Assembly: GCF_001310895.1 (NCBI RefSeq)
Contig: NZ_BAZS01000002.1
Location: forward strand, 1-64,000
Direction: 5' to 3'
From: Virgibacillus halodenitrificans JCM 12304
GTDB lineage: Bacteria; Bacillota; Bacilli; Bacillales; Amphibacillaceae
DNA length: 64,000 nt
Part shown: positions 8,336-18,718 of the stretch, piece by piece
Numbering within the stretch: the stretch's first letter is position 1
Layout: each line of letters begins with the position of its first letter
Translations under genes and position numbers: made by a program
The notes under the pieces: model-generated
The model's input: only the letters and a program-made list of their open reading frames with translations
What the model was told of the DNA's origin: nothing
Database searches by the model: none

Positions 8336-10678
8336 ATGAATGATCGTGTGCTACGGGTACTTGAGTATAAAAAAATTAGAGATGAATTAATTAATAAAAC
8401 AGAAACAACTTTGGGTAAGAAAATGGCCGGTAAATTGAACCCCTCAACAGAATTTAATGAAGTTCTACATTTGCAGGACGAAACAGATGAGGCCATGAAA
8501 ATTATACGTTTAAACTTGAATGTCCCATTAGGTGGAATTCGTGATATTAATGAGTCCTTGAAACGAACTGTAATTGGCGGGATCTTATCTACGGTTGAAT
8601 GTTTGGATGTAGCGAATACAATTTATGGAGGCAGGCAGGTAAAAGATTTTATTGAAAAATTAGAGGAAGATATTCCAATACTTCAAGACCTTGTTTTGCG
8701 GATTACTCCTTTAAGAGAGCTGGAAAAGAGTATAAAAAGTAGCATCGATGACCATGGTCACATGATGGATAGTGCTTCTCAACGGTTACGCAGTATACGA
8801 ACTACGATAAGAACACTTGAAAGCAGAGTTAGAGATAAGCTGGACAGCTTTACCAAAACAAAAAGCAATATGTTATCAGATTCGATAATAACCATTCGAA
8901 ATGATCGGTATGTTCTCCCGGTCAAACAAGAATATCGTGGATCGATAGGTGGAATAGTTCATGATCAGTCAGCTTCTGGCCAAACGTTGTTTATGGAGCC
9001 TCGAGCTGTCGTGGATTTAAATAATCAACTTCAGGAAGCGTCTATTCAAGAAAAACAAGAGGTAGAGCGGATCCTTCGTGAGTTAAGTGAACAAATAGCA
9101 AATCAAGAAGGATTTTTAACTGAGAACATAGCTGTGCTTGGACAAATTGATTTTATGTTCGCTAGAGCAAAATTGGGAAATAGTATGAAAGCATCCAAGC
9201 CAAAGATGAATGAACGTGGAATCATTAAAATGAAACAAGCACGTCATCCATTAATCGCTGCCGACGAAGTGGTGGCAAACGATGTAGAAATAGGTGATAA
9301 TTATACCACAATTGTAATTACTGGCCCGAACACCGGGGGAAAGACGGTAACATTAAAAATGGTAGGATTATGTACATTAATGGCACAGTCCGGCCTGCAA
9401 GTGCCTGCCTTGGACGGATGTGAATTATCAGTTTTTAACCAGGTCTTTGCAGATATTGGTGATGAGCAATCCATTGAACAAAATTTAAGTACATTTTCTT
9501 CTCATATGACAAATATTGTAAACATCATGGAAGAAGTTGATGACAGATCGCTTGTCTTATTTGATGAACTTGGGGCTGGTACTGATCCACAAGAAGGAGC
9601 AGCTCTGGCAATGTCGATATTGGATGAGGTCATTTCCACGAATGCTCGGGTAATTGCTACAACACACTATCCAGAATTAAAAGCCTTTGGATACAATCGT
9701 GAACAGGTAGTAAATGCTTCAGTTGAATTTGATGTGAACACGTTACGACCAACATACCGATTATTATTGGGAGTGCCTGGTAGAAGTAATGCATTTGAAA
9801 TTTCTAGGCGTTTGGGTCTGCGGGATACTATTATTGAAAATGCAAAATCACATATCGGCACAGATTCTAAAAGTGTGGAAAATATGATTGCTTCGTTGGA
9901 AAAATCACAAATAGAGGCAGAAAATGATTATGAAAAAGCTCATCATATTTTAATGGAAAGTGAAAAGATTCATGATGAAATAAAAAAACAATGGAGACAA
10001 TTTGAGCAGAAAAGAGAAGGCCTATATAAAAAGGCTGAAGAAAAGGCGGAGAAAGCCTTAACTAGAGCTAGAGAAGAAGCGGAAGAGATTGTCCAGGAAA
10101 TTAGAAAGATGAAAACAGGTGCTGAGCTAAAAGAACATGAATGGATTGAAGCAAAAAAAATGCTTGAGGAAGCAAAGCCTGAACTCTCTTCTAAGGAGCA
10201 GGAAATTAAGCTGCCAAAAGCTTCTACGGATAAAGAGCTACGTAATGGGGATGAAATAAAACTGCTCACAATTAACCAAAAGGGTACTGTTGTTGAAAAG
10301 ATAAATGATAAGGAGTACCTAGTACAAGTAGGAATAATGAAAGTAAAAGCTAATAGAAAAGATCTTCAACTAATAGGTAAACAGAAGCAAACGTATGAGA
10401 AACCCCTAACAACAATTAAAGGCTCTAATTATCATGTGAAACCTGAGCTTGATCTTCGTGGAGAGAGGTTTGAAGATGCTTTACTTCAACTCGAAAAATA
10501 TATGGATGATGTATTTCTGGCTGGATATTCAAAGGTATCCATTATACACGGTAAGGGTACGGGCGCATTGCGTAAAGGTGTGCAAGACTTTGTGAAAAAA
10601 CATCCACGCATCAAGTCTTCTAGATCTGGCGCCGCGGGAGAAGGCGGTAGTGGGGTTACGGTAATAGAATTAAATTAA
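8336..10678 (+). CDS. mutS2: Endonuclease MutS2
   Basis: MutS2 (780 residues) is the MutS paralogue that lacks the mismatch-recognition domain. In Bacillus it acts on branched DNA and on collided ribosomes. Walker A is [12 protein letters not shown] at about residue 330, Walker B is [13 protein letters not shown], and a long charged coiled coil covers roughly 515-640. The C-terminal Smr nuclease domain begins at [12 protein letters not shown] and contains [14 protein letters not shown]. The ATG at 8336 is served by AAGGAG; an out-of-frame ATG four bases upstream leads only to an immediate stop. polX lies upstream, and a DUF350 gene follows at once. Confidence 0.96.
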   Translation: MNDRVLRVLEYKKIRDELINKTETTLGKKMAGKLNPSTEFNEVLHLQDETDEAMKIIRLNLNVPLGGIRDINESLKRTVIGGILSTVECLDVANTIYGGRQVKDFIEKLEEDIPILQDLVLRITPLRELEKSIKSSIDDHGHMMDSASQRLRSIRTTIRTLESRVRDKLDSFTKTKSNMLSDSIITIRNDRYVLPVKQEYRGSIGGIVHDQSASGQTLFMEPRAVVDLNNQLQEASIQEKQEVERILRELSEQIANQEGFLTENIAVLGQIDFMFARAKLGNSMKASKPKMNERGIIKMKQARHPLIAADEVVANDVEIGDNYTTIVITGPNTGGKTVTLKMVGLCTLMAQSGLQVPALDGCELSVFNQVFADIGDEQSIEQNLSTFSSHMTNIVNIMEEVDDRSLVLFDELGAGTDPQEGAALAMSILDEVISTNARVIATTHYPELKAFGYNREQVVNASVEFDVNTLRPTYRLLLGVPGRSNAFEISRRLGLRDTIIENAKSHIGTDSKSVENMIASLEKSQIEAENDYEKAHHILMESEKIHDEIKKQWRQFEQKREGLYKKAEEKAEKALTRAREEAEEIVQEIRKMKTGAELKEHEWIEAKKMLEEAKPELSSKEQEIKLPKASTDKELRNGDEIKLLTINQKGTVVEKINDKEYLVQVGIMKVKANRKDLQLIGKQKQTYEKPLTTIKGSNYHVKPELDLRGERFEDALLQLEKYMDDVFLAGYSKVSIIHGKGTGALRKGVQDFVKKHPRIKSSRSGAAGEGGSGVTVIELN

Positions 10679-10711
10679 TAAAGAGGTATAACAGGGAAAG
10701 GGTGTCCGTTT

Positions 10712-11122
10712 ATGGGCGATGGTTTTTGGGAGAATATTATTGTGGAAACAGCTGCAAGATACAGTGTAGTTGTGTTGTGTACAGTTGTTTTTCTCTCTAT
10801 ATTTGAACTGGTTACTTCATATAAGAATTGGGTGGAAATCAAGAGTGGTAATTTTGCAGTTGCGATGGCTACCGGGGGGAAAATTTTCGGCATCGCAACT
10901 ATTTTTCGGTATTCCATAGAACATAACGATACCTTGTTACAGAGTATCGGGTGGGGAGTTATCGGATTTCTTCTTCTATTATTCGGTTATATTATGTTCG
11001 AATTTTTAACCCCTACTATTAAAATAGATGAAGAAATAGGTAAAGGAAATATCGCAGTAGGTTTTATTTCAATGACTATTTCTGTTGGCTTGGCATTTGT
11101 CATTGGCGCGAGTATTGGATAA
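10712..11122 (+). CDS. DUF350 membrane protein (YshE-like)
   Basis: A 136-residue membrane protein of the DUF350 family. It has four hydrophobic segments: about residues 17-37, 53-66, 80-100 and 113-134. The family has no settled function. It starts 33 bases after mutS2 and matches the yshE position in B. subtilis. It is followed 12 bases later by a 27-codon membrane microprotein, which suggests the two are made together. Confidence 0.88.
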   Translation: MGDGFWENIIVETAARYSVVVLCTVVFLSIFELVTSYKNWVEIKSGNFAVAMATGGKIFGIATIFRYSIEHNDTLLQSIGWGVIGFLLLLFGYIMFEFLTPTIKIDEEIGKGNIAVGFISMTISVGLAFVIGASIG

Positions 11123-11134
11123 GGAGAGAAAACA

Positions 11135-11218
11135 ATGGTATTAGACAGATTAGCAAAAATTTTAGGTGTTGTAGCAGTTATATTTGTGATTGTGGGTATC
11201 ATATACTTAATAAAATAA
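11135..11218 (+). CDS. 27-residue membrane microprotein
   Basis: ATG GTA TTA GAC opens a 27-codon frame ending in TAA. It has an excellent ribosome-binding site: AAGGAGAG at 11121-11128, six bases before the ATG. The peptide begins MVLDRLAKI and is then almost wholly hydrophobic (LGVVAVIFVIVGIIYLIK), so it should be one transmembrane helix with a basic end. It follows the DUF350 gene by 12 bases and is the last frame before the lcfA promoter. I do not recognise the family. Confidence 0.6.
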   Translation: MVLDRLAKILGVVAVIFVIVGIIYLIK

Positions 11219-11246
11219 TAAAAATTTTTAAAAATTCGCTTAAAAG

Positions 11247-11275
11247 TTCAAAAAATAGAAAAGAATCGGTATAAT
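11247..11275 (+). promoter_or_regulatory. Sigma-A type promoter of lcfA
   Basis: TTCAAA (11247-11252), 17 bases, TATAAT (11270-11275), about 30 bases before the lcfA ATG. No FadR-like palindrome is visible here, unlike the one before fadR. Confidence 0.5.
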
Positions 11276-11306
11276 GAGTATAAAGTAGTGTAAGGGAGGA
11301 AAAAAG

Positions 11307-13013
11307 ATGAGTCAGTTGAAAAGATGGCAAAAGCATTATCCACCTGAGATCCCTACAAGTATAAAGTATGATGAAAAACCTTTATTTGCATTCTTACTTG
11401 AGAATGCTACTCGTTACCCGGATAAGAAAGCGCTTCATTTTATGGGGAAAGAGATGAGTTTTGCAGAACTTGAAAAACAGGCAAAGAAGATGGCGAGCTA
11501 TATGCAATCGCTCGGTTTTCAAAAAGGTGATAAAGCGGCAATTATGTTACCCAATTGTCCTCAAGCTGTAGTAAGTTATTATGCCACATTGATGGCCGGT
11601 GGCATAGTTGTCCAGACGAATCCTTTATATAAAGATAGGGAACTTGAATATCAGTTGAAGGATTCTGGAGCTACTTTTATTATTTGCTTGGACATTTTAT
11701 TGCCACTTGTAACAAAAGTAAGGAAAAATACAGAATTAAGACATACCATTGTTACAGGGATAAAAGATTATCTGCCTTTCCCTAAAAATATCATTTATCC
11801 ATTTATCCAACGTAAACAATACAACATGGTTGTAAAAGCTGAACAAAGTGAGGATACACATCTTTGGAACTACATGTTGAGTCATTCAAGCGAAGATTTT
11901 ACCCCGGTCGAAGTTGATCCATTAGAAGACTTGGCTTTACTTCAATATACTGGTGGAACTACAGGTTACCCAAAAGGTGTGATGCTAACACATTATAACT
12001 TAGTTGCCAATGTACAAATGTGTGATGCTTGGTTATATAACACAAAGCATGGCGAAGAAATAATCCTTGGAGTTTTGCCATTCTTCCATGTGTACGGAAT
12101 GACAACTGTCATGAATAATTCGATTATGACTGCTGCCAAAATGGTATTATTACCACAATTTAAAGTAGAGGATGTTCTAAAGACAATCGATAAACAAAAG
12201 CCAACACTATTTCCAGGAGCCCCTACTATTTATGTTGGGTTACTCAATCACGAAAATTTAAGGAAATACGATCTTTCTTCCATTAAAGCATGTATAAGTG
12301 GGTCTGCCCCTTTACCAGTAGAAGTGCAAGACAAATTTGAAAGAGTAACAAACGGAAAATTAGTGGAAGGTTACGGTCTGACAGAAACATCTCCTGTCAC
12401 CCACGCAAACTTTGTATGGGATAAGCGTATTAACGGGAGTATTGGGGTACCATGGCCGGATACCGATTCAAAAATATTTAAAATGGAAACGGGAGAAGAA
12501 GCTGATATTGGGGAAGTTGGAGAGATTGCTGTAAAAGGCCCGCAAATAATGAAAGGGTATTGGAATAAGCAGGAAGAGACTGAGCATGTTTTAAAAGACG
12601 GATGGCTATTTACTGGTGACTTAGGCTATATGGATGAAGAAGGTTATTTTTATGTGGTAGATCGGAAAAAAGATATGATTATTGCAGGAGGGTATAATAT
12701 TTATCCTAGAGAGGTAGAAGAGGTATTGTATGAATATGAAGGTGTACAAGAAGCTGTGGTAGCTGGGATACCTGACCCATACAGAGGGGAAACTGTCAAA
12801 GCTTATGTGGTATTAAAGAAGGGCTTTGACACTACGGAAGAAACTTTAGACAACTATTGTAGAAAACATTTGGCTGCATATAAGGTACCTAGAATATATG
12901 AATTCAGAGATGAACTGCCTAAAACTGCAGTTGGTAAGATTCTAAGAAGAAAATTAATTGATGAAGAAACAGAAAAAAAACCTCAGGAGAGTAAAGGTAA
13001 GAAAACGGTGTAA
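11307..13013 (+). CDS. lcfA: Long-chain-fatty-acid--CoA ligase
   Basis: This 568-residue acyl-CoA synthetase activates long-chain fatty acids with ATP and CoA, the entry step to beta-oxidation. The AMP-binding P-loop YTGGTTGYPKGVMLTH lies at about residues 213-228. The adenylate motif GYGLTETSPVTH, the hinge DRKKDMIIAGGYNIYPREVEE (split here as DRKKDMIIAGG and YNIYPREVEE) and the C-terminal catalytic lysine in KTAVGKILRRKL are all present. GGGAGGAAAAAAG precedes the ATG. It heads the block with fadR, fadB and the etf genes, as in B. subtilis. Confidence 0.96.
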   Translation: MSQLKRWQKHYPPEIPTSIKYDEKPLFAFLLENATRYPDKKALHFMGKEMSFAELEKQAKKMASYMQSLGFQKGDKAAIMLPNCPQAVVSYYATLMAGGIVVQTNPLYKDRELEYQLKDSGATFIICLDILLPLVTKVRKNTELRHTIVTGIKDYLPFPKNIIYPFIQRKQYNMVVKAEQSEDTHLWNYMLSHSSEDFTPVEVDPLEDLALLQYTGGTTGYPKGVMLTHYNLVANVQMCDAWLYNTKHGEEIILGVLPFFHVYGMTTVMNNSIMTAAKMVLLPQFKVEDVLKTIDKQKPTLFPGAPTIYVGLLNHENLRKYDLSSIKACISGSAPLPVEVQDKFERVTNGKLVEGYGLTETSPVTHANFVWDKRINGSIGVPWPDTDSKIFKMETGEEADIGEVGEIAVKGPQIMKGYWNKQEETEHVLKDGWLFTGDLGYMDEEGYFYVVDRKKDMIIAGGYNIYPREVEEVLYEYEGVQEAVVAGIPDPYRGETVKAYVVLKKGFDTTEETLDNYCRKHLAAYKVPRIYEFRDELPKTAVGKILRRKLIDEETEKKPQESKGKKTV

Positions 13014-13051
13014 ACCGTTCGTTTTTTCAAAAAATAAAGACAAGCTAATTA

Positions 13052-13080
13052 TTGACATCTTCTGTTTGTGCCGTTAGAAT
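13052..13080 (+). promoter_or_regulatory. Sigma-A promoter of the fadR operon
   Basis: A near-consensus promoter: TTGACA (13052-13057), a 17-base spacer, then TAGAAT (13075-13080). The FadR-like operator starts six bases further on, so bound repressor would cover the transcription start. Confidence 0.8.
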
Positions 13081-13085
13081 AAATA

Positions 13086-13103
13086 TGAATGATGATTCAT
13101 TCA
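13086..13103 (+). promoter_or_regulatory. FadR operator
   Basis: TGAATGA-TGAT-TCATTCA is an inverted repeat with seven-base arms. It matches the known B. subtilis FadR consensus (TGAATGA, four bases, TCATTCA). Its place just downstream of the -10 box suggests autorepression of fadR-fadB-etfBA, relieved by long-chain acyl-CoA. Confidence 0.85.
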
Positions 13104-13130
13104 TTATGTATCTATTCTAAGGAGTAAACA

Positions 13131-13715
13131 ATGAAAAAAAACAAACCAAAATACAAACAAATAATTGATGCAGCTGTAGTTGTTATTGCTGAAAATGGTT
13201 ATCATGCTTCTCAGGTATCTAAAATTGCTAAGAAAGCCGGGGTAGCAGATGGGACAATTTATCTATATTTCAAAAATAAAGAGGACATTCTTGTTTCTGT
13301 TTTTGAGGAGAAAATGGGTCAGTTTATAGAGGAAATAGAAAAAGGTATTAGCGATAAACAAACAGCAAACGATAAACTTTTGACACTTATTATGTTACAT
13401 TTTCGCCAGCTTGCTGATAATCATCATTTAGCAACTGTAACCCAGTTGGAGTTAAGGCAATCTGATCCTCAACTACGGCTGAAAATTAATAAAGTATTGA
13501 AACCATACTTATTAGTTATTGATTCCATTATAAAGGAAGGTATAGAAGGAAGCAGCTTCCGGGATAATTTGAACACCCAACTCGTTAGACAAATGATATT
13601 TGGAACATTGGATGAAACAGTTACCAACTGGGTGATGAAGGAAAGGAAATATGATTTAGTAGCTCAAGCAGAAGATGTTCATGCTTTATTAATAAATGGA
13701 CTTTCTGTATCATAG
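13131..13715 (+). CDS. fadR: TetR family regulator FadR
   Basis: A 194-residue TetR-family repressor. The N-terminal helix-turn-helix covers about residues 10-55: AAVVVIAENGYHASQVSKIA, followed by a recognition-helix region with VADGTIYLYFKNKEDIL. The C-terminal domain would bind long-chain acyl-CoA, as known for B. subtilis FadR (YsiA). The assignment is supported by the neighbours (lcfA, fadB, etfB, etfA) and by the FadR-type operator directly upstream. AAGGAG stands about eight bases before the ATG. Autoregulation is inferred from the operator. Confidence 0.93.
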   Translation: MKKNKPKYKQIIDAAVVVIAENGYHASQVSKIAKKAGVADGTIYLYFKNKEDILVSVFEEKMGQFIEEIEKGISDKQTANDKLLTLIMLHFRQLADNHHLATVTQLELRQSDPQLRLKINKVLKPYLLVIDSIIKEGIEGSSFRDNLNTQLVRQMIFGTLDETVTNWVMKERKYDLVAQAEDVHALLINGLSVS

Positions 13716-13770
13716 ATATTGAGTTTCCAATTTTCTTATATTTGAATTATACTGAAAGGGAGGTTTTGTT

Positions 13771-14544
13771 ATGGGAACATTAACATTTGAGACGAGCAAT
13801 CAAGTTGCATATCTAACAATCCAAAGTCCCCCAGCAAATGCATTATCTACCAGATTATTAAATGACCTTTCTGAAAAGTTGGATGAAATTGCACAAAATG
13901 ATGCAATTAAAGCTGTGGTATTAAAAGGGGAAGGGAAGTTTTTTTCTGCAGGAGCTGATATTAAGGAGTTCACTTCCCTACAGCATGCTTCAGATTACCA
14001 AACTCTAGCTGAAAAGGGACAGAAATTGTTTGAGCGTATTGAGCATTTTCACGTTCCGGTAATTGCCGCTATTCACGGAGCAGCGCTTGGCGGGGGGCTT
14101 GAATTGGCTATGGCTTGTCACATAAGACTGGTTAGTGGTTCTGCTAAACTAGGATTACCTGAACTAACGTTAGGAATCATACCAGGTTTTGCGGGGACTC
14201 AACGATTACCTCTTTATGTTGGAACCTCAAAAGCTTATGAAATGGTACTTACAGGGGAGCCGATTAGTGGAGAGGAAGCGTATCATTTGGGATTGGCTAA
14301 TAAGGCAGTGTCTGAGGAGGAATTATTCTCGGAAGCTACTAAACTAGCAGAAAAAATTGCGAATAAAAGCAAGTTGACAATTAATAGTGTAATGAAGCTA
14401 ATCCCATTTGCAAAAACCGGTCAGTTTCGTTTAGGTGTTGAAGAAGAGGCGAAGGAATTTGGTCAGATATTTGGCTCTGACGATGCCAAAGAAGGCATTC
14501 AGGCATTTATTGAAAAACGTAAGCCAAACTTCCAGGATAAATAA
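13771..14544 (+). CDS. fadB: Enoyl-CoA hydratase
   Basis: A 257-residue crotonase-fold enzyme that hydrates trans-2-enoyl-CoA in beta-oxidation. The oxyanion-hole segments GKFFSAGADIKEF (about residues 52-64) and HGAALGGGLELAMACH (about 97-112) are present, as are both catalytic glutamates, in GGGLELAMA and in LPELTLGIIPGFAGTQRLP. GGGAGG precedes the ATG. It is the second gene of the fadR operon, followed by etfB after 17 bases. Confidence 0.95.
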   Translation: MGTLTFETSNQVAYLTIQSPPANALSTRLLNDLSEKLDEIAQNDAIKAVVLKGEGKFFSAGADIKEFTSLQHASDYQTLAEKGQKLFERIEHFHVPVIAAIHGAALGGGLELAMACHIRLVSGSAKLGLPELTLGIIPGFAGTQRLPLYVGTSKAYEMVLTGEPISGEEAYHLGLANKAVSEEELFSEATKLAEKIANKSKLTINSVMKLIPFAKTGQFRLGVEEEAKEFGQIFGSDDAKEGIQAFIEKRKPNFQDK

Positions 14545-14561
14545 ACAAAGGAGGAGTACAG

Positions 14562-15335
14562 ATGAACATTTTTGTATTATTAAAAAAGACCTTTGATACA
14601 GAGGAGAAAATTTCTGTGTCCAATGGACAAATTGAAGATGATGGTGCCGAATTCATTATTAACCCTTATGACGAATATGCTGTTGAGGAAGCAATTGTTC
14701 AAAGAGACGCACACGGGGGAGAAGTCACGGTTGTAACTATTGGTGATGAAGATTCAGAAAAACAGCTACGTACTGCATTAGCTATGGGAGCTGACAAAGC
14801 TGTCTTGATTAACACGGAAGACGACTTAGATGAAGGGGATCAGTTTACAACTGCTAAAATTCTCGAAGCATTCTTTGAAGATAAAGAACCAGACCTAATT
14901 CTTGCGGGTAATGTAGCAATTGATGAAGCAAGTGGCCAAGTTGGTCCCAGGCTTGCAGAGCTGTTAGGTATTCCGTATGTTACTACGATTACCAGTTTGA
15001 AAATTGATGGTGAAAAAGTAAATATTGAAAAGGACGTCGAAGGAGACGTTGAAGTTATTGAAACAAGTCTTCCAGTTCTTGTTACCTGTCAACAGGGGCT
15101 TAATGATCCGCGCTATCCTTCTTTGCCGGGTATTATGAAGGCGAAGAAAAAACCACTTGAAGAATTGGAAATTGACGATTTAGATTTAGATGAAGATGAG
15201 CTGGAACCAAAAACTAAAACAACAGATATCTTTTTACCACCTGAAAAAGAAGCGGGTAGAGTGTTGGAAGGTGAAATAGAAGAACAAGTTCAGGAATTAG
15301 TATCTTTATTAAAAAATGAAGCGAAAGTCCTTTAA
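14562..15335 (+). CDS. etfB: Electron transfer flavoprotein subunit beta
   Basis: The beta subunit of the soluble flavoprotein that takes electrons from acyl-CoA dehydrogenases and passes them to the respiratory chain. It is 257 residues, the usual length. The start MNIFVLLKKTFDTE, the AMP-binding region ending in ALAMGADKAVLI and the signature segment GNVAIDEASGQVGPRLAELLG are typical. A strongly acidic stretch (ELEIDDLDLDEDELEPK) lies near residue 205. GGAGGAG precedes the ATG. It pairs with etfA, 30 bases downstream. Confidence 0.96.
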   Translation: MNIFVLLKKTFDTEEKISVSNGQIEDDGAEFIINPYDEYAVEEAIVQRDAHGGEVTVVTIGDEDSEKQLRTALAMGADKAVLINTEDDLDEGDQFTTAKILEAFFEDKEPDLILAGNVAIDEASGQVGPRLAELLGIPYVTTITSLKIDGEKVNIEKDVEGDVEVIETSLPVLVTCQQGLNDPRYPSLPGIMKAKKKPLEELEIDDLDLDEDELEPKTKTTDIFLPPEKEAGRVLEGEIEEQVQELVSLLKNEAKVL

Positions 15336-15365
15336 TAATTAATAGATAGAGAGGAGAAAAGCGAC

Positions 15366-16337
15366 GTGAGTGAAAAATACTTAGTTATTGGTGAAACAAG
15401 AGATGGGTCATTACGTAACGTTACATTCGAAGCTATTGCGGCTGCAAGAAAAATAAATTCAGATGCGGAAATCGTTGGTGTGGTTTGTGGAGATGAGGAT
15501 TTATCCGAGCAAGCAAAAGAAATGATCTATTATGGTGCTGATAAAGTTATAACTATAAAGCACGATAATTTGAAAACGTATACATCAGAGGGATTTGGAC
15601 AGGCGATAATGACTATAATTAATGAGGAAAACCCTGCTGGTATTGTAATGGGTCATACGTCCATTGGTAAAGACCTTACTCCAAAGCTTGCTAGTAAACT
15701 TGGAACTGGTTTAATATCCGACGCAGTTGATATTGAAACAGGAAATGGGAAAGTTGAATTTATTAGACCTATTTATTCAGGAAAGGCATTTGAAAGAAAA
15801 ATCACAACAAGTGGTATAACTTTTGTTACTATCCGACCGAATAACATACCTTCACTTGAACGAGATGAAGCACGTTCAGGCGATGTTACTACTAAGGAAA
15901 TTGATATTACAGATATTCGTACGATCGTAAAAGAGGTAATACGTAAAGCTTCTGAAGGTGTAGACTTATCCGAAGCAAACGTTATAGTTGCAGGTGGTCG
16001 TGGCGTTAAGAGTGAGGAAGGATTTAAGCCGTTACAAGAACTCGCAGATGTTCTTGGAGGGGCGGTAGGCGCTTCCCGTGGGGCATGTGATGCGGAGTAT
16101 TGTGATTATTCCCTCCAAATTGGACAAACAGGTAAAGTTGTTACTCCTGATTTATATATTGCTGTAGGTATTTCAGGGGCTATCCAGCATCTAGCCGGTA
16201 TGTCAAACTCTAAAGTAATAGTGGCTATCAATAAAGATCCAGAAGCAAATATTTTTAACGTAGCGGATTACGGAATTGTTGGTGACTTATTTGAAGTTAT
16301 CCCTGTACTTATTGAAGAAATAAAGAAAATAAAATAA
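15366..16337 (+). CDS. etfA: Electron transfer flavoprotein subunit alpha
   Basis: The alpha subunit (323 residues) carries most of the FAD site. The C-terminal FAD domain has [44 protein letters not shown] and the signature [20 protein letters not shown] (20 residues). The start is GTG at 15366, with GAGAGGAG upstream. It is the last gene of the beta-oxidation block, and a hairpin follows about ten bases after the stop. Confidence 0.97.
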   Translation: MSEKYLVIGETRDGSLRNVTFEAIAAARKINSDAEIVGVVCGDEDLSEQAKEMIYYGADKVITIKHDNLKTYTSEGFGQAIMTIINEENPAGIVMGHTSIGKDLTPKLASKLGTGLISDAVDIETGNGKVEFIRPIYSGKAFERKITTSGITFVTIRPNNIPSLERDEARSGDVTTKEIDITDIRTIVKEVIRKASEGVDLSEANVIVAGGRGVKSEEGFKPLQELADVLGGAVGASRGACDAEYCDYSLQIGQTGKVVTPDLYIAVGISGAIQHLAGMSNSKVIVAINKDPEANIFNVADYGIVGDLFEVIPVLIEEIKKIK

Positions 16338-16347
16338 ATATAGCAGT

Positions 16348-16383
16348 AAATATGCTTCTCCTTGTTAGGAAGAAGCATATTTC
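16348..16383 (+). terminator. Terminator of the fadR-etfA operon
   Basis: AAATATGCTTCT pairs with AGAAGCATATTT around a short loop. The stem is long, but the T tract is carried mainly in the 3' arm and in TTTCATTT. Confidence 0.65.
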
Positions 16384-16470
16384 ATTTATTAAAAGTATCT
16401 ATACGGAAAAGAAATTCAATTCAACCTAAAATTAAGTATAAGCAAAGTATTAGCTAGTAAATAATATCGA

Positions 16471-16479
16471 TGTTATACT
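16471..16479 (+). promoter_or_regulatory. Extended -10 promoter of trxA
   Basis: TGTTATACT is an extended -10 element about 45 bases before the trxA ATG. The -35 region is poor, which suits extended -10 promoters. Confidence 0.5.
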
Positions 16480-16523
16480 TTCATTATGAATCAAGCAAGA
16501 ATGAGCAATAAGGAGGAATATAA

Positions 16524-16838
16524 ATGGCAATAGTTAATGTAACAGATCAAAATTTTGCGGAAGAAACTTCAAAGGGCTTAGTATTAGCTGATTTCTGGGC
16601 TCCATGGTGTGGACCTTGTAAAATGATCGCGCCTGTATTAGAAGAAATTGATGACGAAATGGAAGAAAAAGTACAGATTGTCAAATTGGATGTAGACGAA
16701 AATCAGGAAACAGCTGGTAAATACGGCGTAATGAGTATTCCAACGCTACTACTATTCAAAGACGGTAACGTAGTTGATCAGGTAATTGGTTTTCAACCAA
16801 AAGAAGCTTTAGTTGACCTTATTAACAAACACGCTTAA
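16524..16838 (+). CDS. trxA: Thioredoxin
   Basis: The 104-residue cytoplasmic thioredoxin, a dithiol reductant for many enzymes. The active site WCGPC has its cysteines at residues 29 and 32, inside [11 protein letters not shown]. The cis-proline segment [11 protein letters not shown] follows at about 74-84. AAGGAGG precedes the ATG. It is monocistronic between an extended -10 promoter and a strong terminator, and stands before uvrC as in B. subtilis. Confidence 0.98.
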   Translation: MAIVNVTDQNFAEETSKGLVLADFWAPWCGPCKMIAPVLEEIDDEMEEKVQIVKLDVDENQETAGKYGVMSIPTLLLFKDGNVVDQVIGFQPKEALVDLINKHA

Positions 16839-16870
16839 TTTATGTATAATAAGACTATAAATTAAATTTC

Positions 16871-16905
16871 AAATCCCTTGTTGCTTTTTTGTAACAAGGG
16901 ATTTT
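16871..16905 (+). terminator. Terminator of trxA
   Basis: AAATCCCTTGTT pairs with AACAAGGGATTT across GCTTTTTTGT, and ends in TTTT. It lies between trxA and uvrC. Confidence 0.85.
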
Positions 16906-16928
16906 CTAAATATATGAGGAATGATAAC

Positions 16929-18718
16929 ATGAATGAAACAATTAGGGAGAAATTAGCAGTGCTTCCGGCACAACCAGGCTGCTATCTAATGAAAGATAAG
17001 CAAAGCACTGTTATTTATGTAGGGAAATCAAAATTATTGAAAAATAGAGTTCGTTCCTATTTTACGGGAGCAAATGATAGAAAGACACAACGATTAGTAC
17101 AGGAAATTCAAGATTTCGAGTATATAGTTACCAATTCAGAGATTGAAGCATTAATTCTTGAAATGAATCTAATTAAAAAGTATGACCCTAAATATAATGT
17201 CATGTTAAAAGATGATAAATCTTATCCATACTTAAAAATTACATCTGAGAGGCATCCTCGCTTACTTATTACTAGAAAAATTAAAAAAGATAAAGGTAAA
17301 TATTTTGGACCTTATCCTAATGTTATAGCAGCAAGAGAAACAAAAAAGCTGCTTGATCGTCTTTATCCATTAAGAAAATGTAATAATCCCCCTGGAGGGT
17401 GTGTCTGTATTATCATATGAATCAGTGCTTGGCATGCAGCGAGACACCCCCGACAAGGAAAGAGTATGGTTCAATTATTCAAAGTATCAGTTCGTTTCTA
17501 AATGGAGGATACAAAGGTATTAAAAATGACCTGTCGCGTAAAATGTATGAAGCCAGTGAACAATTAAATTTTGAGAGAGCCCAGGAATTAAGGGATCAAA
17601 TTCAACATATTGAAGTAGTAATGGAACAACAAAAAATGACGTTAAATGATCAAATAAATAGAGATATATTTGGTTATAGTTATGATAAAGGGTGGATGTG
17701 CGTTCAAGTCTTTTTTATCAGGCAAGGGAAATTAATGGAAAGAGATGTAGCGGTATTTCCATTTTTTGACGATGCTGAGGAAACTTTTTTGAGTTATATT
17801 GGAAGGTTTTATCTTCACCAGCATCACCTGAAACCGAAGCAGGTATTGGTGCCTCTCGGAACAGATGTTAATCTGCTGAAAGAGCTTTTAGAAGTTGATG
17901 TGCACACACCATATCGGGGCAGAAAAAAAGAGTTAGTCGAGCTTGCAGAAAAGAATGCAAAAATTGCTTTGGAAGAAAAATTCTCCTTAATTGAGAGAAA
18001 TGAGGAGCGTACTATAGTAGCAATTGAAAAGTTGGGAGAAATTTTAAATATAGAAGTTCCCCATCGAATTGAAGCATTTGACAATTCTAATATACAAGGC
18101 ACCGACCCTGTCTCGGCAATGGTTGTATTTATTGATGGAAAGCCTAATAAAAAAGAATATCGTAAATATAAAATCCGGGATGTAGAAGGCCCGGATGATT
18201 ATGAAACAATGAGAGAAGTTATCCGGAGGCGCTACGCTAGAGTTCTCAAGGAAGGACTTCCTTTGCCTGATCTAATTATTGTAGATGGTGGAAAGGGGCA
18301 AATGAGTGCTGCATTAGATGTATTAGAAAATGAGCTTGGGCTTGATATACCATTGTGCGGCCTGGTTAAAGATGATAAACACAAAACCAGTGAGTTACTT
18401 TATGGGATACCACCTCAAGTTGTAGAACTGTCAAGACAATCACAGGAATTCTACCTTGTACAACGAATACAAGACGAGGTACACCGTTTTGCTATATCAT
18501 TTCATCGCCAGTTACGCGGGAAAAACCTTGTGCAGTCTGAACTAGATAAAATTCCCGGTATTGGAGAAAAACGTAGAAGATTGTTATTGACTCATTTTAA
18601 ATCTATTACGGAAATTAAGAAAGCCAACATCAAAGATATTACTAAGTTAGGGATACCATCAAATATTGCTGAAGATATTATAAGCTATTTAAATAATGAT
18701 CAAAAAGAAAACCTGTAA
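16929..18718 (+). pseudogene. uvrC: Excinuclease ABC subunit C, frameshifted
   Basis: UvrC makes the dual incisions in nucleotide excision repair. The reading frame is broken. An N-terminal part (start ATG at 16929, GIY-YIG domain with [10 protein letters not shown] and VIYVGKSK) runs to a stop at 17420. The rest continues one frame back from about 17393 to 18718. The second part has the UVR region ([20 protein letters not shown]), the EndoV-like nuclease core ([30 protein letters not shown]) and helix-hairpin-helix [10 protein letters not shown]. Adding one C to the CCCCC at 17388-17392 restores the expected junction, reading [12 protein letters not shown]. This is either a sequencing undercall or a real frameshift; the rest of the gene shows no decay. 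Confidence 0.9.
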
